The notes below the pieces were generated by a model. It was given only the letters and a program-made list of their open reading frames with translations, did no database searches and was not told the DNA's origin. A stretch of DNA of 64,000 nucleotides, taken from the NCBI GenBank assembly GCA_016716385.1, contig JADJWL010000025.1:1034694-1098693 (forward strand). The letters are read 5' to 3'. Source of the DNA: Bryobacterales bacterium. Lineage in GTDB: Bacteria > Acidobacteriota > Terriglobia > Bryobacterales > Bryobacteraceae. The translations under genes and the position numbers were made by a program. Shown here in pieces: positions 45,257-54,110 of the stretch. Every line of letters starts with the position of its first letter. Within the stretch, counting starts at the first letter, position 1.

Positions 45257-45332
45257 GGCCAGGTAGCTCAGCTGGTAGAGCGCAGCCCTGAAAAGGCTGG
45301 CGTCGGCGGTTCGATTCCGTCCCTGGCCACCA
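45257..45332 (+). tRNA. tRNA-Phe (anticodon GAA)
   Basis: A 76-base cloverleaf: acceptor GGCCAGG pairing with CCTGGCC, D-arm (GCTCAGCTGGTAGAGC), anticodon stem CAGCC/GGCTG with loop CTGAAAA, T-arm with GGTTCGATTCC, and encoded CCA at 45330-45332. A -10-like TATACT is at 45241-45246. Accessory genes begin directly downstream, so it is a plausible island attachment site. Confidence 0.97.
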
Positions 45333-45449
45333 CTCATTTCAAACACTTACGTCGAGTCTGCTCCTCAACCCCGTCCTCCTGGAGTCCAAACGGAGTCCGA
45401 CTCCACCGCTTCCGACTGGTTCTTCTAACTCGTCTCTTATCAATCAGTT

Positions 45450-45476
45450 GGTACGCGTGGTACGCATGGTATGCGT
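45450..45476. repeat. Three tandem 9-base units
   Basis: TGGTACGCG, TGGTACGCA and TGGTATGCG follow one another at 45450-45458, 45459-45467 and 45468-45476, differing by one or two bases. Lies about 120 bases downstream of tRNA-Phe. Confidence 0.8.
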
Positions 45477-45613
45477 CTTTTTGTTGTTCGCTGCTCAGCG
45501 GAGAAATTCACTCGTCTTATATGGCACCCGTCCCGCCCTGCCCCCGAGCCGAAAGAGGATTGCGAAGGCGGCTTGCGCGGGCGGGGCAGACGGAAGAACT
45601 TCCCGGCCACGCT

Positions 45614-45653
45614 ATTGTGTAAATGGGTACGGCATTGTGTAAATGGGTACGGC
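45614..45653. repeat. Perfect 20-base tandem duplication
   Basis: The unit starting ATTGTGTAAATGGG occurs at 45614-45633 and again, identical, at 45634-45653. It is noncoding and looks like a recent slippage or assembly duplication. Confidence 0.9.
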
Positions 45654-45904
45654 GTGGACCTCCTACGTTCAAAGGGCGCGGTCGTGGGGTGGTCGGGCCG
45701 GACGTGGTGTTTCTGCGCACGGGTTGCCGGGCGCCCCGCGTCGCCGAGGTGGGCGTGCTCGACGAGTCGCACAACCTCCGGCTGCACCTGACGCAGCACT
45801 CGGTGTCGTCATGACTCGCGCGAGCGCAGGTGAGACGGAACGGTCGGGGGACCCCGAGATTCGAGCGCACGGAATCGGCACGAATGGTAGGGCGGAAGGA
45901 ATCC

Positions 45905-46785
45905 ATGAACCTCGTCGTCGGGGCCACCGGAATGGTCGGCACGGAGATTTGCCGTTTGATCGCAGCGTCCGGCAGACCGGTTAAGGCCCTCGTGCGTGCC
46001 TCATCCGCTGCGGCAAAGGTCGAGAACCTCAAAGCGTCTGGGCGCAACCGTCGTCCAAGGCGATGCGCGATCGGGGCTCGCTCAAAGCCGCTTGCTCCGG
46101 GGTGAGCGCAGTCATCAGCACAGCATCGGCCATGCCCTTCGCCTACACGCCGGGCGAGAATACCCCGCCACGCACTGACCAGGACGGACGCTTGAGCCTC
46201 ATCGATGTGGCGCTCGAAGCAGGCGTACAACAGTTCGCGTACACCTCCTTCCCTCCGATGGCGGCCTCGTTCCCGTTGCAAGATGCCAAGCGCGCGGTAG
46301 AATCGCGCCTGCGCGACAGCGGGCTGATGCACACCATCCTGCGGCCGACCTACTTCACCGAGGTCTGGCTGAGCCCGTCGGCGGGATTCGATCACTCCAA
46401 CTTCAAGACTACCGTCTATGGAACGGGTGAGAACGCCATCAGTTGGATCTCATTCCGGGACGTGGCCCAATTCGCCGTGGCCAGTCTGGACAATCCCGCT
46501 GCCCGGAACACGACGTTGGAGCTCGGCGGGCCAGAGGGTCTCAGTGCCCGCAACGTGGTCAAGATCTTCGAAACGGTAGGCGGCAAGGCCTTCGAAGTGA
46601 CGCTGGTCCCAGTCGAGGCACTGGAAGGCCAACTCGCTGGGGCGACGGATCCGATGCAGCGATCGTTTGTCGCGCTAATGCTCGGGTATGCCACTGCCAC
46701 GGCGATTGACATGACCTCCACGCTGAAGACCTTCCCTCTGAAGCTAAGGACCGTGGAGTCGTATGCGCGGAGCATCATGCTGTGA
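45905..46785 (+). pseudogene. NmrA-like NAD(P)-binding (SDR-type) protein with two frameshifts
   Basis: ATG 45905 follows GGAAGGA and begins a Rossmann fold (LVVGATGMVGTEICRLIAASG). The frame breaks near 46032, after ENLKAS; a second frame carries LGATVVQGDA; a third, from about 46063 to 46785, carries the rest (DRGSLKAACSGVSAVISTAS, YTSFPPM, LRPTYFTEVW). Each break is a one-base change. Restored, it would be an NmrA/SDR-type atypical oxidoreductase or redox sensor of about 290 residues. It is the first gene of the island after tRNA-Phe. Substrate unknown. Confidence 0.75.
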
Positions 46786-46849
46786 GCGCCGAGGCGCCGC
46801 CTGCGGCCCCCCAACGCCTGTTGTGCGAGTAGCATGCGGAAGCGGTGTT

Positions 46850-48772
46850 CTATGTCGGAATCTGGATTGGCGCCGCGATCTGCACCCGAACGGGCGTGTA
46901 GATGTCCACGTTTCCGTTCACGGCGCGAATCGAAACGATCAGGGAGTAACGCACAAGCCGGTTATATCGCTCATGTGCCGGATTCTCTTTCCACCAACCT
47001 CCGACTGGATAGACGCCTATTGCCGAACGCTGAGCGAGATCGACCGCGGTGCCGCGCCAGTAGTCGGAATGAACCGAACCAGCATCCCTCATCCTGCCGA
47101 GCAGCCAATTGTCGGGCCCGCCATCCATGGCCCCGATTCCTTCTTCTTCAGCCGCAACGGCCGCGTTGATCCGTTGGCGAAAAGCATCGACTGATTCGAG
47201 GGATCGCTTTACGGCGAACCGAAGGCCGTGCGATGGGTATCGATGGCGACGGAGCCAACCACGCTCGCCGGGGTTCGGCTCCACGAAGTACGAGAGGGTG
47301 ACACGTAGTTCAACTTCGGTCTCGGCCAGTTGCTCCAGTTCCGTTCGCGGCCACGGCAACTGGTGAAGGTTCATGTGGCGGCTCTTGACCTTGCCGTCTT
47401 CTTCGTCCTTCCAGAGTGGCTGCAGTGTGTCCTCTGCGATCAACGTCAGGTCGTTCAGCGAGCTGAAGACAGCGCGTTCATAGCTGGGGACGCCATACCC
47501 GTACTTCCTGAGGACGATCTTTCTCTGCTCCTCGGATGGGTTCGCTCCTAGTTGCTCCCGCATGGCGGGCGTCCATTCCGCCGAGTGAACGATCAGCGCA
47601 CGAATGGTTTCCGGCCATCGATCAGGTGCGGATGCGATGATCTTGCCGGCCAAGTTCCCGGCCATTGCCGTTGCCGCGCTCGTGTCGCGAAAGATGTCAA
47701 AGTGGCGTGTTGTTGGATCGTGGTAAGTCGTCAGCAGGCCGAGATCATCCGGACAATCGCACTGATCGCCGAGGGCTGCCCAGTTCCCGCCTTCGAGGAC
47801 AACATCCGGTTTGATTGGCCACTTCTTGTCCCACATCAGCGAGGTGCGGCTCGTCGGTGACAAATCCCCAACCGGCGAAACCGGTTCCCAACCGGCATAG
47901 GTTGGGTCGACGAGGATGGCTTTCTCGGTACAGGCTCCAACCGTGATCACGTTCCATGCTTGCGCAGGGTTCTCGATCGGCTCAGTCTCGTTTCTCGCTG
48001 GATAGTCCACCTTTGACAACCCCTCACGGATGTTCCCGGCCGAGATGAGCACCAGCCTTGGGGTCTTGCCGTCTCCAAAGGAGAGCTGGTCAATTGCGGC
48101 AGACCAAGACGAGGGGCGGCCTCGGTCGTTCTCGACGTCGCTCGTAACTGCCATGCAAAATGCGCGGCGGCGGTCAGGTTCCTGCACCTCAACCCGCGCA
48201 ATCGACTCCAAGGTGATGGCACCATACAGCCTGGGCTCGTTCTCACCGACGTCGGGCAAGACCTTGACGGACTCAAGTACGTGCGTGAGCGACACGGCTC
48301 CGTTGCCTGCGAGCAGCGGCATGAGATCACCGTAGAGCGCCGCCCCTGCCATGTTTGTACCGTGCCCCCGGGTGTCGCCGCCTGGCCATCCCGGATCATA
48401 GACGTGGACATCCGCTGCATCGAGAGCCGGTGCGAGCAATGGGTGCGCCTGGGTGACGCCAGTATCGAGGATGCACACGGCCACGTCGGTAGATTTAGGT
48501 CCGTTGAGCCGGCCGACGAGATCCGTTGCCCAGGCCGCCTGTTCGACATTTGACCATCGCACGAAGAGCGATGGCGAATCCTTCGCGCGCCGGATCTCGG
48601 CGATCGCGTCGCTGTTCAGAAACAAACGCGCTATTGTGATCTCATCGCCGAAGACCAAACGCACCTGCCGCTCGGGAATGCAAGCCGGTGCTGCTGGACC
48701 GGCACATCGAGTCGACGAGCAACTGTGTCGAACGTGGCGGCATGGGCTTGTCGAATCCAAAGTTCCCACCAA
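46850..48772 (-). CDS. Subtilisin-like (S8) protease, catalytic part; IteS-like
   Basis: S8 serine protease with a complete triad: Asp in VAVCILDTGVTQAHPLL, His in TRGHGTNMAGAAL, Ser in DTSAATAMAG. A long C-terminal beta-rich domain follows. Real coding enters this frame at about 48676; codons upstream of that belong to noise. The N-terminal domain is encoded in the neighbouring frame to 49305, and a -1 step at CCC (48674-48676) joins them exactly. No signal peptide, so it acts in the cytoplasm. Together with the adjacent AAA ATPase it resembles the IteS/IteA anti-phage pair, a name I recall from protein-family annotation. Confidence 0.75.
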   Translation of the reverse strand: MVGTLDSTSPCRHVRHSCSSTRCAGPAAPACIPERQVRLVFGDEITIARLFLNSDAIAEIRRAKDSPSLFVRWSNVEQAAWATDLVGRLNGPKSTDVAVCILDTGVTQAHPLLAPALDAADVHVYDPGWPGGDTRGHGTNMAGAALYGDLMPLLAGNGAVSLTHVLESVKVLPDVGENEPRLYGAITLESIARVEVQEPDRRRAFCMAVTSDVENDRGRPSSWSAAIDQLSFGDGKTPRLVLISAGNIREGLSKVDYPARNETEPIENPAQAWNVITVGACTEKAILVDPTYAGWEPVSPVGDLSPTSRTSLMWDKKWPIKPDVVLEGGNWAALGDQCDCPDDLGLLTTYHDPTTRHFDIFRDTSAATAMAGNLAGKIIASAPDRWPETIRALIVHSAEWTPAMREQLGANPSEEQRKIVLRKYGYGVPSYERAVFSSLNDLTLIAEDTLQPLWKDEEDGKVKSRHMNLHQLPWPRTELEQLAETEVELRVTLSYFVEPNPGERGWLRRHRYPSHGLRFAVKRSLESVDAFRQRINAAVAAEEEGIGAMDGGPDNWLLGRMRDAGSVHSDYWRGTAVDLAQRSAIGVYPVGGWWKENPAHERYNRLVRYSLIVSIRAVNGNVDIYTPVRVQIAAPIQIPT

Positions 48773-49305
48773 ATCTGCTCTCCAACACCGGGCAATAAGG
48801 CGGGATCATCGGTGAAAAGAGATCGCACCGCCGCCAGGGCGATGTTCTGAATGCGGGCAATGAGCGGCTCGTTCTTCGGCCTGCCCTTCCTCGTCTGCTC
48901 GGACCGATAGGCCTCCACCTTCTTCAGAAAATGATCGACGGCCGAGTCTGGCACGAAGACGGTTGCTAGTGCTGGGCTTTCATCGGAAGCCTGGCGCACG
49001 GTCACTAACTCGATGTGTTTGACCCGGTTCTCAAGTAACTCCACGGCTTCTTCTGATCCGGGCGGGATCTCAAACTCAAGGTAGAAGCCAGGCGTGCCGG
49101 CGGCAAGATCTGGGTCCCGCTCCTGCCGCCTGACGGCGGCGGCTGCCATCGCGCCCGCGAGCGCATGTCCCAGCGTCTCGGCGTGTCCTGCACGATCTCG
49201 CTGTGGGAGTTTGCGGCCGCCGCCCCGCCGTTTGCTGGTGTAGGGCTCTGCTGCGCCGCTGCCCCGCAGGTACAGATGCGGCAGGTCGTGCGGGTATTCA
49301 GGCAT
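48631..49305 (-). CDS. N-terminal domain of the S8 protease (frameshifted part)
   Basis: About 210 meaningful residues, starting ATG 49305 immediately after the ATPase stop. It contains a beta-alpha domain (FYLEFEIPPGSEEAVELLENRVKHIELVTV, then AVDHFLKKVEAYRS) typical of the N-terminal part of cytoplasmic S8 proteases paired with AAA ATPases. After LAFP the frame turns to noise (SGRCVWSS), while the -1 frame continues ERQVRLVFGDE into the catalytic part. So one base is missing in a CCC run, through mutation or assembly error. A functional protein needs the two parts joined. Confidence 0.7.
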   Translation of the reverse strand: MPEYPHDLPHLYLRGSGAAEPYTSKRRGGGRKLPQRDRAGHAETLGHALAGAMAAAAVRRQERDPDLAAGTPGFYLEFEIPPGSEEAVELLENRVKHIELVTVRQASDESPALATVFVPDSAVDHFLKKVEAYRSEQTRKGRPKNEPLIARIQNIALAAVRSLFTDDPALLPGVGEQIWWELWIRQAHAATFDTVARRLDVPVQQHRLAFPSGRCVWSSAMRSQ

Positions 49306-50286
49306 CTATCGGGCAGCCGCCTTGCGTTCTTGAATGGCAACCAGAAGTGCTTCTGTTGTGATTCGAGTCGACCCTCGGAGGACAGCTTTCTTGGCTGCTT
49401 CTTCGCTGGCACGCGCAAGATCAGAATGGCTTAAACCAGCAACTTCTGGCAGAACCCGCGACCATTCGACATCCGAGGCCTGGAACATGGCTAGCTTCCG
49501 CTGAAAGACCTGTTGAACCACCTCGGCAGCCGGGAGCTCGTATTCCAGCACGTCGTCGAATCGCCGGAATAGCGCACGGTCCAGCATTTCGGGGTGATTC
49601 GTCGCTGCGACAATCAGGCTCTGGGACGAGTCCTTCTCAAGCAATTGGAGGAAGGAGTTTAACACTCTTCGAATCTCGCCGACGTCATTTGTCTGGCTGC
49701 GGTGCGCGCCAAGCGCATCGAACTCGTCGAACAGATACACGCCCTGAGTCTGCCGGATCGCTTCAAAGACCGCCCGTAGCTTCGACGCAGTCTCGCCCAT
49801 GAACTTTGTAATGAGGCCCTCGAGCATGATTGTGAACAAGGGCAAGTGCAGTTCACCGGCGAGAGCCGACGCAGTCATCGTCTTCCCGGTTCCGGGCGGC
49901 CCGACGAACAAGAGCTTCCTTCGGGGAGTCAATCCATGTTCGCGGAGCTTCTTCTGCTGTCGGTGTTCCAGAAGCACGCGATTAAGCCGATCGAGCAACG
50001 CTTCAGGCAAGGCCATATCGCCCAAGCGGGCGCTCGGGCTCTGAACAGACAGGAGGTTCGCAAGCTCACCCCGAGGCTCAAGGACAATCAACTGGCCTGG
50101 ACGGTTCTCGACTGCGGAAGGGCGCCGCTTGGCCTCGTCGATCAGGTCTCGCAGTTGCTGGGCGAGGGTTGTGTGGCCCAGGCGCGCCTCATGAGCAGCC
50201 GCTTGCATGGCCACCGACAAAAACTCCTTGTCGTCGCCATCAAGGTGGCTCCGTAGCAGCGCCATCATGTGCCGTGCCGTGCTCAT
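49306..50286 (-). CDS. AAA-family ATPase partnered with the S8 protease; IteA-like
   Basis: A 326-residue AAA ATPase: Walker A GPPGTGKT near residue 130, Walker B VYLFDEFDAL, sensor-1 Asn in LIVAATNHPEMLDRALFRRFD with the Arg finger, and a C-terminal helical domain. The first 115 residues are a helical N-domain. Its TAG is directly followed by the ATG of the protease gene, so they form an operon. By analogy with known ATPase/protease defence pairs it may sense phage components or unfold substrates for the protease. That role is an inference from gene pairing. Confidence 0.82.
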   Translation of the reverse strand: MSTARHMMALLRSHLDGDDKEFLSVAMQAAAHEARLGHTTLAQQLRDLIDEAKRRPSAVENRPGQLIVLEPRGELANLLSVQSPSARLGDMALPEALLDRLNRVLLEHRQQKKLREHGLTPRRKLLFVGPPGTGKTMTASALAGELHLPLFTIMLEGLITKFMGETASKLRAVFEAIRQTQGVYLFDEFDALGAHRSQTNDVGEIRRVLNSFLQLLEKDSSQSLIVAATNHPEMLDRALFRRFDDVLEYELPAAEVVQQVFQRKLAMFQASDVEWSRVLPEVAGLSHSDLARASEEAAKKAVLRGSTRITTEALLVAIQERKAAAR

Positions 50287-51052
50287 GGTTCAACCGACCC
50301 GTGCCCGGGAACTGCTAATGCTTCCGCGCCTCGTCAACCACCGTCCGGCACTAGAACCCGGCACTAGAACTATGATACGGTCTTTCACGCCGCACAGCAG
50401 GGAGTCCGAGCCGACCAGCGCGGTAGGATCGGTGCTGATCTGCCTGCGGAGGGAAGATTCCTGGTTTCGTCTCGCACCGGCGGCGGGTCGTTCGTTTCAC
50501 TGCAAGGCCATTTTCAGCATTTGCTGAAAAGCCGCATCACATCGCACGTGGGCATCGTGGTCGTGTCAGACCTTCCGAGGGCGAGTACAAGCGCGCGCCG
50601 ATCTTCCAGCAGATTTCTCCGGGATTGTCTCGCGCCGTGAAAGACACAACGCAGGAACGTCAAAGCGTCCCGAATGCCGTGCGAAGAATCGTCGTCAACG
50701 ACAATGACCTCAGGCAAGCCCCAAGCGTTCGGAAAGGTAGCCCTTCCCCACACCGGGCTCGCCGGGCGCGGCTCGCGACCGACACGAACCTGCGCGTCTC
50801 GCGATTCGCGGTGGTCATCGGCGAGGACTGGGCGCATACGGTACTTCGCTCGAAGTTGAATCCGTCTTCCATCAAACATTGACGAGCGATTCTGTTTTCG
50901 GTAAGAATTGAAGAGAGCTTGTGCGAGGTGCCGGGACACCTCGATTCAAAAAACTCGTTCCCGCACTTTGTTCGCCGGATTGCGTCCCCCCGCGTAGGCT
51001 GATCAAGCCGGAATCCGTTCAATCGAGCGATCTTGAAGGAGTTGTGCGTTAC
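50287..51052. other. 766 bases without a supported gene
   Basis: Frames up to 157 codons exist on both strands, none with a ribosome site or recognisable family. One minus-strand frame (50514-50939) contains VIVVDDDSSHGIRDAL, reminiscent of family 2 glycosyltransferases, but the rest does not fit; it could be a decayed fragment. The left end should contain the promoter of the ATPase-protease operon. Confidence 0.5.
50345..50370. repeat. Perfect 13-base tandem duplication
   Basis: CCGGCACTAGAAC at 50345-50357 is repeated exactly at 50358-50370, about 60-85 bases upstream of the AAA ATPase start. It could be a regulator site pair or a slippage product. Confidence 0.8.
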
Positions 51053-51400
51053 ATGGCATCCGCTCTGGCTGTCCCAGTCTATTCGTCCGACTTCGAGTTG
51101 TTGGACCTCATTAGCACCAAGCGTGCCCTTCAACTAGAAGCCCAGGGTGTGGCGAAGGTGGTCCGCCGCAAGGGATACGTCAACCGTGTGATCCTCCATC
51201 GGCGTTCAGGCGACCCTCGTCCGCTTGAAGCAGGCGACCACCGCGGTACGGCGTATTCCTTCAAGCAGCGTCTCGGCGACGGGCGTCACTGTTGGAAGCT
51301 CCGTCCGCTGCAGGGTGGGTCGTCCGAGTCGACGATTGCGCCCGCGGAACTGCGGCCAGATTTCCACCGAGTTCTGTTGGACTGCATGGTAAGCGAATGA
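51053..51400 (+). CDS. Small phage/island protein of unknown function
   Basis: A 115-residue protein starting ATG 51053, with GAAGGAG 11 bases upstream; the frame extends upstream without a better start, and GTG 51044 is an alternative. It has a helical N-terminal half (FELLDLISTKRALQLEAQGVAKVVRRKG) and a basic, beta-rich C-terminal half. No family recognised. It stands first in a row of phage-derived genes. Confidence 0.55.
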   Translation: MASALAVPVYSSDFELLDLISTKRALQLEAQGVAKVVRRKGYVNRVILHRRSGDPRPLEAGDHRGTAYSFKQRLGDGRHCWKLRPLQGGSSESTIAPAELRPDFHRVLLDCMVSE

Positions 51401-51576
51401 GGTGAGTCCTCCGTTGCCATGGGAGATGGGCTGCTGGTCTGCGACCAATGGACACGGCTTCCTCGATGAACGACCCTGCGCCCGGAACTGATCAGCCCCG
51501 ACCTTGAGCGCTGGACCGACCGGATGACCATCCGTCCGGGTGCCAGGGAAGCTCTCGAATCCAAGCGCGAACGTGA

Positions 51577-51858
51577 CGCACCGCGACCGATTCGACTACC
51601 GGTGGACCAGGAGAGCGCAACGGCGCACGGTTCGTGCAGCAGTCACCGCTTCTCGCGGTTGTGCACCAGGCGATGGAGACAGTCGTCAAGCTCTCCCGCG
51701 AGTTCGGATTGACGCCCGCGGCGAGGGCCCACGTAACGGCGATCGAGCCCGACGATGAGATCGATGACCTCGACGCGGCGATGATGCTCGGTCCGAGGGC
51801 TGCCGGGGGGAAGGGGAACCCGAAAGATCCAGGGATCTTGAAATGGAAACCATCTTGA
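51577..51858 (+). pseudogene. Fragment of a P27-type phage terminase small subunit
   Basis: The frame (MQQSPLLAVVHQAMETVVKL, then SREFGLTPAARAHV) closely matches the C-terminal half of the intact terminase small subunit at 54478-54975 (VQQSPVLSIIRQSIETLNRLSREFGLTPAAR). Its N-terminal DNA-binding half is missing; a stop at 51574 precedes it and no start fits. It is a remnant of a second, diverged copy. Confidence 0.7.
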
Positions 51859-51903
51859 GCCTCGAATTCGAAAATCCGCAAGTTTTGGGGAGGGGGGGTC
51901 TGA

Positions 51904-53202
51904 GTGATCGTTGAACAGTGGCCTGTTGAAAAGCCAACACCTTACGCGCGCAACGCCCGCAAGCTGAGCCGAAACGCAGTCGACAAAGTGGCCAGTTCGA
52001 TCCAGGAATTCGGCTTCCGGCAGCCCATCGTGGTCGACAAAGAAGGCGTGGTGGTCGTCGGTCACACCCGCCTGCTGGCGGCACAGAAGCTTGGGCTCCA
52101 GCAGGTCCCGGTGCACGTGGCGAGCGGCCTTACGCCGGCGCAGGTGAAAAGCTACCGGCTGTTGGACAACCGCAGTCACGAGGAGTCGGCGTGGGACTTC
52201 GAGCTACTGGGACCGGAACTCGAAGAGTTGAAAGCGCTCGATGCGGACCTCCTGCTGACCGGCTTCGACGAGGCGGAAATCGACCGGCTGCTGCTGGCTG
52301 GCCAGGGCGCGGACCCGCGCGAGGACGAAGTCCCGGAACTGCCACGGCAACCTGCCTCGCAGCCCGGGGATCTGTGGATCTGCGGGCGCCATCGGATGAT
52401 CTGCGGCGATTCGACAGACCCGCAGGCGGTGGCGCGCCTCCTGGGCGACCGGCAGCCGATCCTGATGGTGACCGACCCGCCCTATGGCGTCGAACTGGAC
52501 ATGGAGTGGCGGGATCGCGCTGGGTTGAATGGCTGCGGCCCGGCGGAGGCGAGCTACATGCAAAAGAAGCGGACCGAAGGACACCGCAACGCGACGATCT
52601 CCGGCGACACGCGCGCCGACTGGTCCGAAGCATTCGAACTGGTGCCCAGCCTGCAGGTAGCCTACGTGTGGCACGCATCGAAGTTCACCCGCGAAGTGCT
52701 GGATGGACTGCTGCGCATCGGGTTCGTTCACCATCAGCAGATTGTCTGGAACAAGGGCCGCGCTGTCTTGACGCGCACGCACTATTGGTTCCAGCACGAA
52801 CCCTGCTGGTACGTCCGCAAGAAGAATGCGCCGTGGTACGGCAAGGCGGGCGAGAACCGTTCCGTCTGGGACTCGGCGTCGCCGAAGTTCATCATGGGTG
52901 GCTCGGGGGAAGAAAAGGTCGATCACCCGACGCAGAAGCCCGTCGAGCTGATGCGGCGCCCGATCCTGAATCACACGCGCCGGGGAGAAATTGTTTACGA
53001 GCCGTTTCTCGGCAGCGGGACGACGTTGGCGGCGGCCGAGTTGACCGAGCGCATCTGCTGCGGGATCGAGCTCGATCCGAAGTACGTCGACGTGGTGGTG
53101 CAGCGCTGGCAGAATCTGACGGGGAAGACGGCCACGCTGGATGGCGACGGCCGGACATTCGCCGAAGTGGCAGCGGAGCGGGTCGGAGGAACTGCGGCAT
53201 GA
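51904..53202 (+). CDS. ParB-like domain fused to a DNA methyltransferase (phage-type)
   Basis: A 432-residue protein. Residues 1-110 are a ParB/Srx-like nuclease domain (NARKLSRNAVDKVASSIQEFGFRQPIVV, then VGHTRLLAAQKLG). The rest is an N6-adenine/N4-cytosine methyltransferase with DPPYG (motif IV) near residue 197 and FLGSGTT (motif I) near residue 364, that is, beta-class order. Such fusions are standard in prophages, usually beside the terminase. There is no cognate restriction enzyme beside it, so an orphan anti-restriction or regulatory role is likely. GTG 51904 starts right after the preceding TGA. Confidence 0.88.
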   Translation: MIVEQWPVEKPTPYARNARKLSRNAVDKVASSIQEFGFRQPIVVDKEGVVVVGHTRLLAAQKLGLQQVPVHVASGLTPAQVKSYRLLDNRSHEESAWDFELLGPELEELKALDADLLLTGFDEAEIDRLLLAGQGADPREDEVPELPRQPASQPGDLWICGRHRMICGDSTDPQAVARLLGDRQPILMVTDPPYGVELDMEWRDRAGLNGCGPAEASYMQKKRTEGHRNATISGDTRADWSEAFELVPSLQVAYVWHASKFTREVLDGLLRIGFVHHQQIVWNKGRAVLTRTHYWFQHEPCWYVRKKNAPWYGKAGENRSVWDSASPKFIMGGSGEEKVDHPTQKPVELMRRPILNHTRRGEIVYEPFLGSGTTLAAAELTERICCGIELDPKYVDVVVQRWQNLTGKTATLDGDGRTFAEVAAERVGGTAA

Positions 53203-53210
53203 ACGGAGAA

Positions 53211-53233
53211 ACGCCCGCCAGAGGGGCGGGCGT
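53211..53233. terminator. Hairpin between convergent genes
   Basis: ACGCCCGCC at 53211-53219 pairs perfectly with GGCGGGCGT at 53225-53233. It lies between the methyltransferase stop and the convergent DUF3489 gene. There is no T tract on the plus side, so intrinsic termination is uncertain. Confidence 0.5.
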
Positions 53234-53255
53234 GAGGAAGACCGGCGAGGGGCCG

Positions 53256-53888
53256 CTAGGCGATGCGGTAGGCGCGGTCGCCGCTCTCGGACTTGTAGGA
53301 CTCGACGGCGAGCCCCATCTTCTTGGTGAGGGCGCCGGAGATGAAGCCGCGGACGCTGTGCGCCTGCCAGCCGGTCGCGGTCATGATGTCGGCGAGGGTG
53401 GCGCCTTCCTGGCGGCGAAGGAGATCCAGGACTTGGGCCTTCTTGCTGCCCTCGCGGGCTTGGGACTGGGGCTTGGCCTCCCTCTTCGCGCGGGCCTTCG
53501 CATCGCGCTCCTGGATGAGGAGATCGATGTGGCGGGTCTTCGCTGGCACGGCCTGCTTGCCGTCTCGGGACCCCTTGGTCGCCTTGGCCTTCTTCGACGC
53601 GTCAGGAGCTGCCTGTGGCGCGGCAGGGGGCGTCAGAGCCTGGATGGTGTGCCAGATCCGCGCGACGGCGGTCTTGCGGTCGGTGAACTTCTTGACCGGC
53701 TTCAGGTCGCCGAAGGGCGGGACGCCAGCGAAGCTGTTCCAGATCTCGACGAAGCGGCCGACCGGCCACTGGCTGGCGAGCTTGGCGAGTTCTTTCTCGG
53801 TGGTGAATCGGGCTTGGCCAGCGGGGATTGCTTCTCCGGCGGCGTAGGCGGTGATCGTGTTGTCGGTGTCGATGGTAAACGTCGTCAT
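53256..53888 (-). CDS. DUF3489 domain-containing protein
   Basis: A 210-residue protein. The C-terminal 65 residues match DUF3489, a small winged-helix-like domain (SKKAQVLDLLRRQEGATLADIMTATGWQAHSVRGFISG). The N-terminal part (AIPAGQARFTTEKELAKLASQWPVGRFVEIWNS) is a conserved partner in phage islands, linked by a Lys/Ala-rich hinge. A role in DNA binding or regulation is inferred. It heads left with two small genes upstream on the same strand. Confidence 0.8.
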   Translation of the reverse strand: MTTFTIDTDNTITAYAAGEAIPAGQARFTTEKELAKLASQWPVGRFVEIWNSFAGVPPFGDLKPVKKFTDRKTAVARIWHTIQALTPPAAPQAAPDASKKAKATKGSRDGKQAVPAKTRHIDLLIQERDAKARAKREAKPQSQAREGSKKAQVLDLLRRQEGATLADIMTATGWQAHSVRGFISGALTKKMGLAVESYKSESGDRAYRIA

Positions 53889-53903
53889 GATCGTGGTCCT
53901 TTC

Positions 53904-54101
53904 CTATTCGTGATTCCGTGGTTCGTGGAAGTATGCGTCCTTGCCGTCGCGGCGGTCGCGGATCTCTTGCAGCGCGCCACCGAGAAGGTTGCGCGCGTCT
54001 CGTTTGCCAAGCCGGTCCAGTTCCTCGATCAAGCCAGCGATCTCGGCCAGGATCTGTTTCTCGGTCCGCTCGACGGTTCGTTTGGTGGCTCTGTTCCGCA
54101 T
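53904..54101 (-). CDS. Small helical protein of unknown function
   Basis: A 65-residue charged, helical protein (KQILAEIAGLIEELDRLGKRDARNLLGG). It sits 15 bases upstream of the DUF3489 gene and 9 bases after the next small gene, in one minus-strand operon. No family recognised. Confidence 0.55.
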   Translation of the reverse strand: MRNRATKRTVERTEKQILAEIAGLIEELDRLGKRDARNLLGGALQEIRDRRDGKDAYFHEPRNHE

Positions 54102-54110
54102 CGCGACTCC

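Larger units (their letters stand above)
45333..45904. other. 572-base stretch without a recognisable gene, at the island boundary
   Basis: Several open frames cross this stretch but none shows a family pattern, ribosome site or consistent codon usage. It contains two short tandem repeats (listed separately). I saw no integrase gene and no second copy of the tRNA 3' end here. It may be a scar of integration and deletion. Confidence 0.5.

Noticed and set aside
45333..45904. Integrase gene or attL repeat beside tRNA-Phe
   Set aside because: No integrase motif in any frame and no second copy of the tRNA 3' end found within the window.
50514..50939. Glycosyltransferase family 2 fragment (VIVVDDDSSHGIRDAL)
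   Set aside because: Only one short motif-like stretch; flanking residues do not fit and no start or ribosome site is seen.
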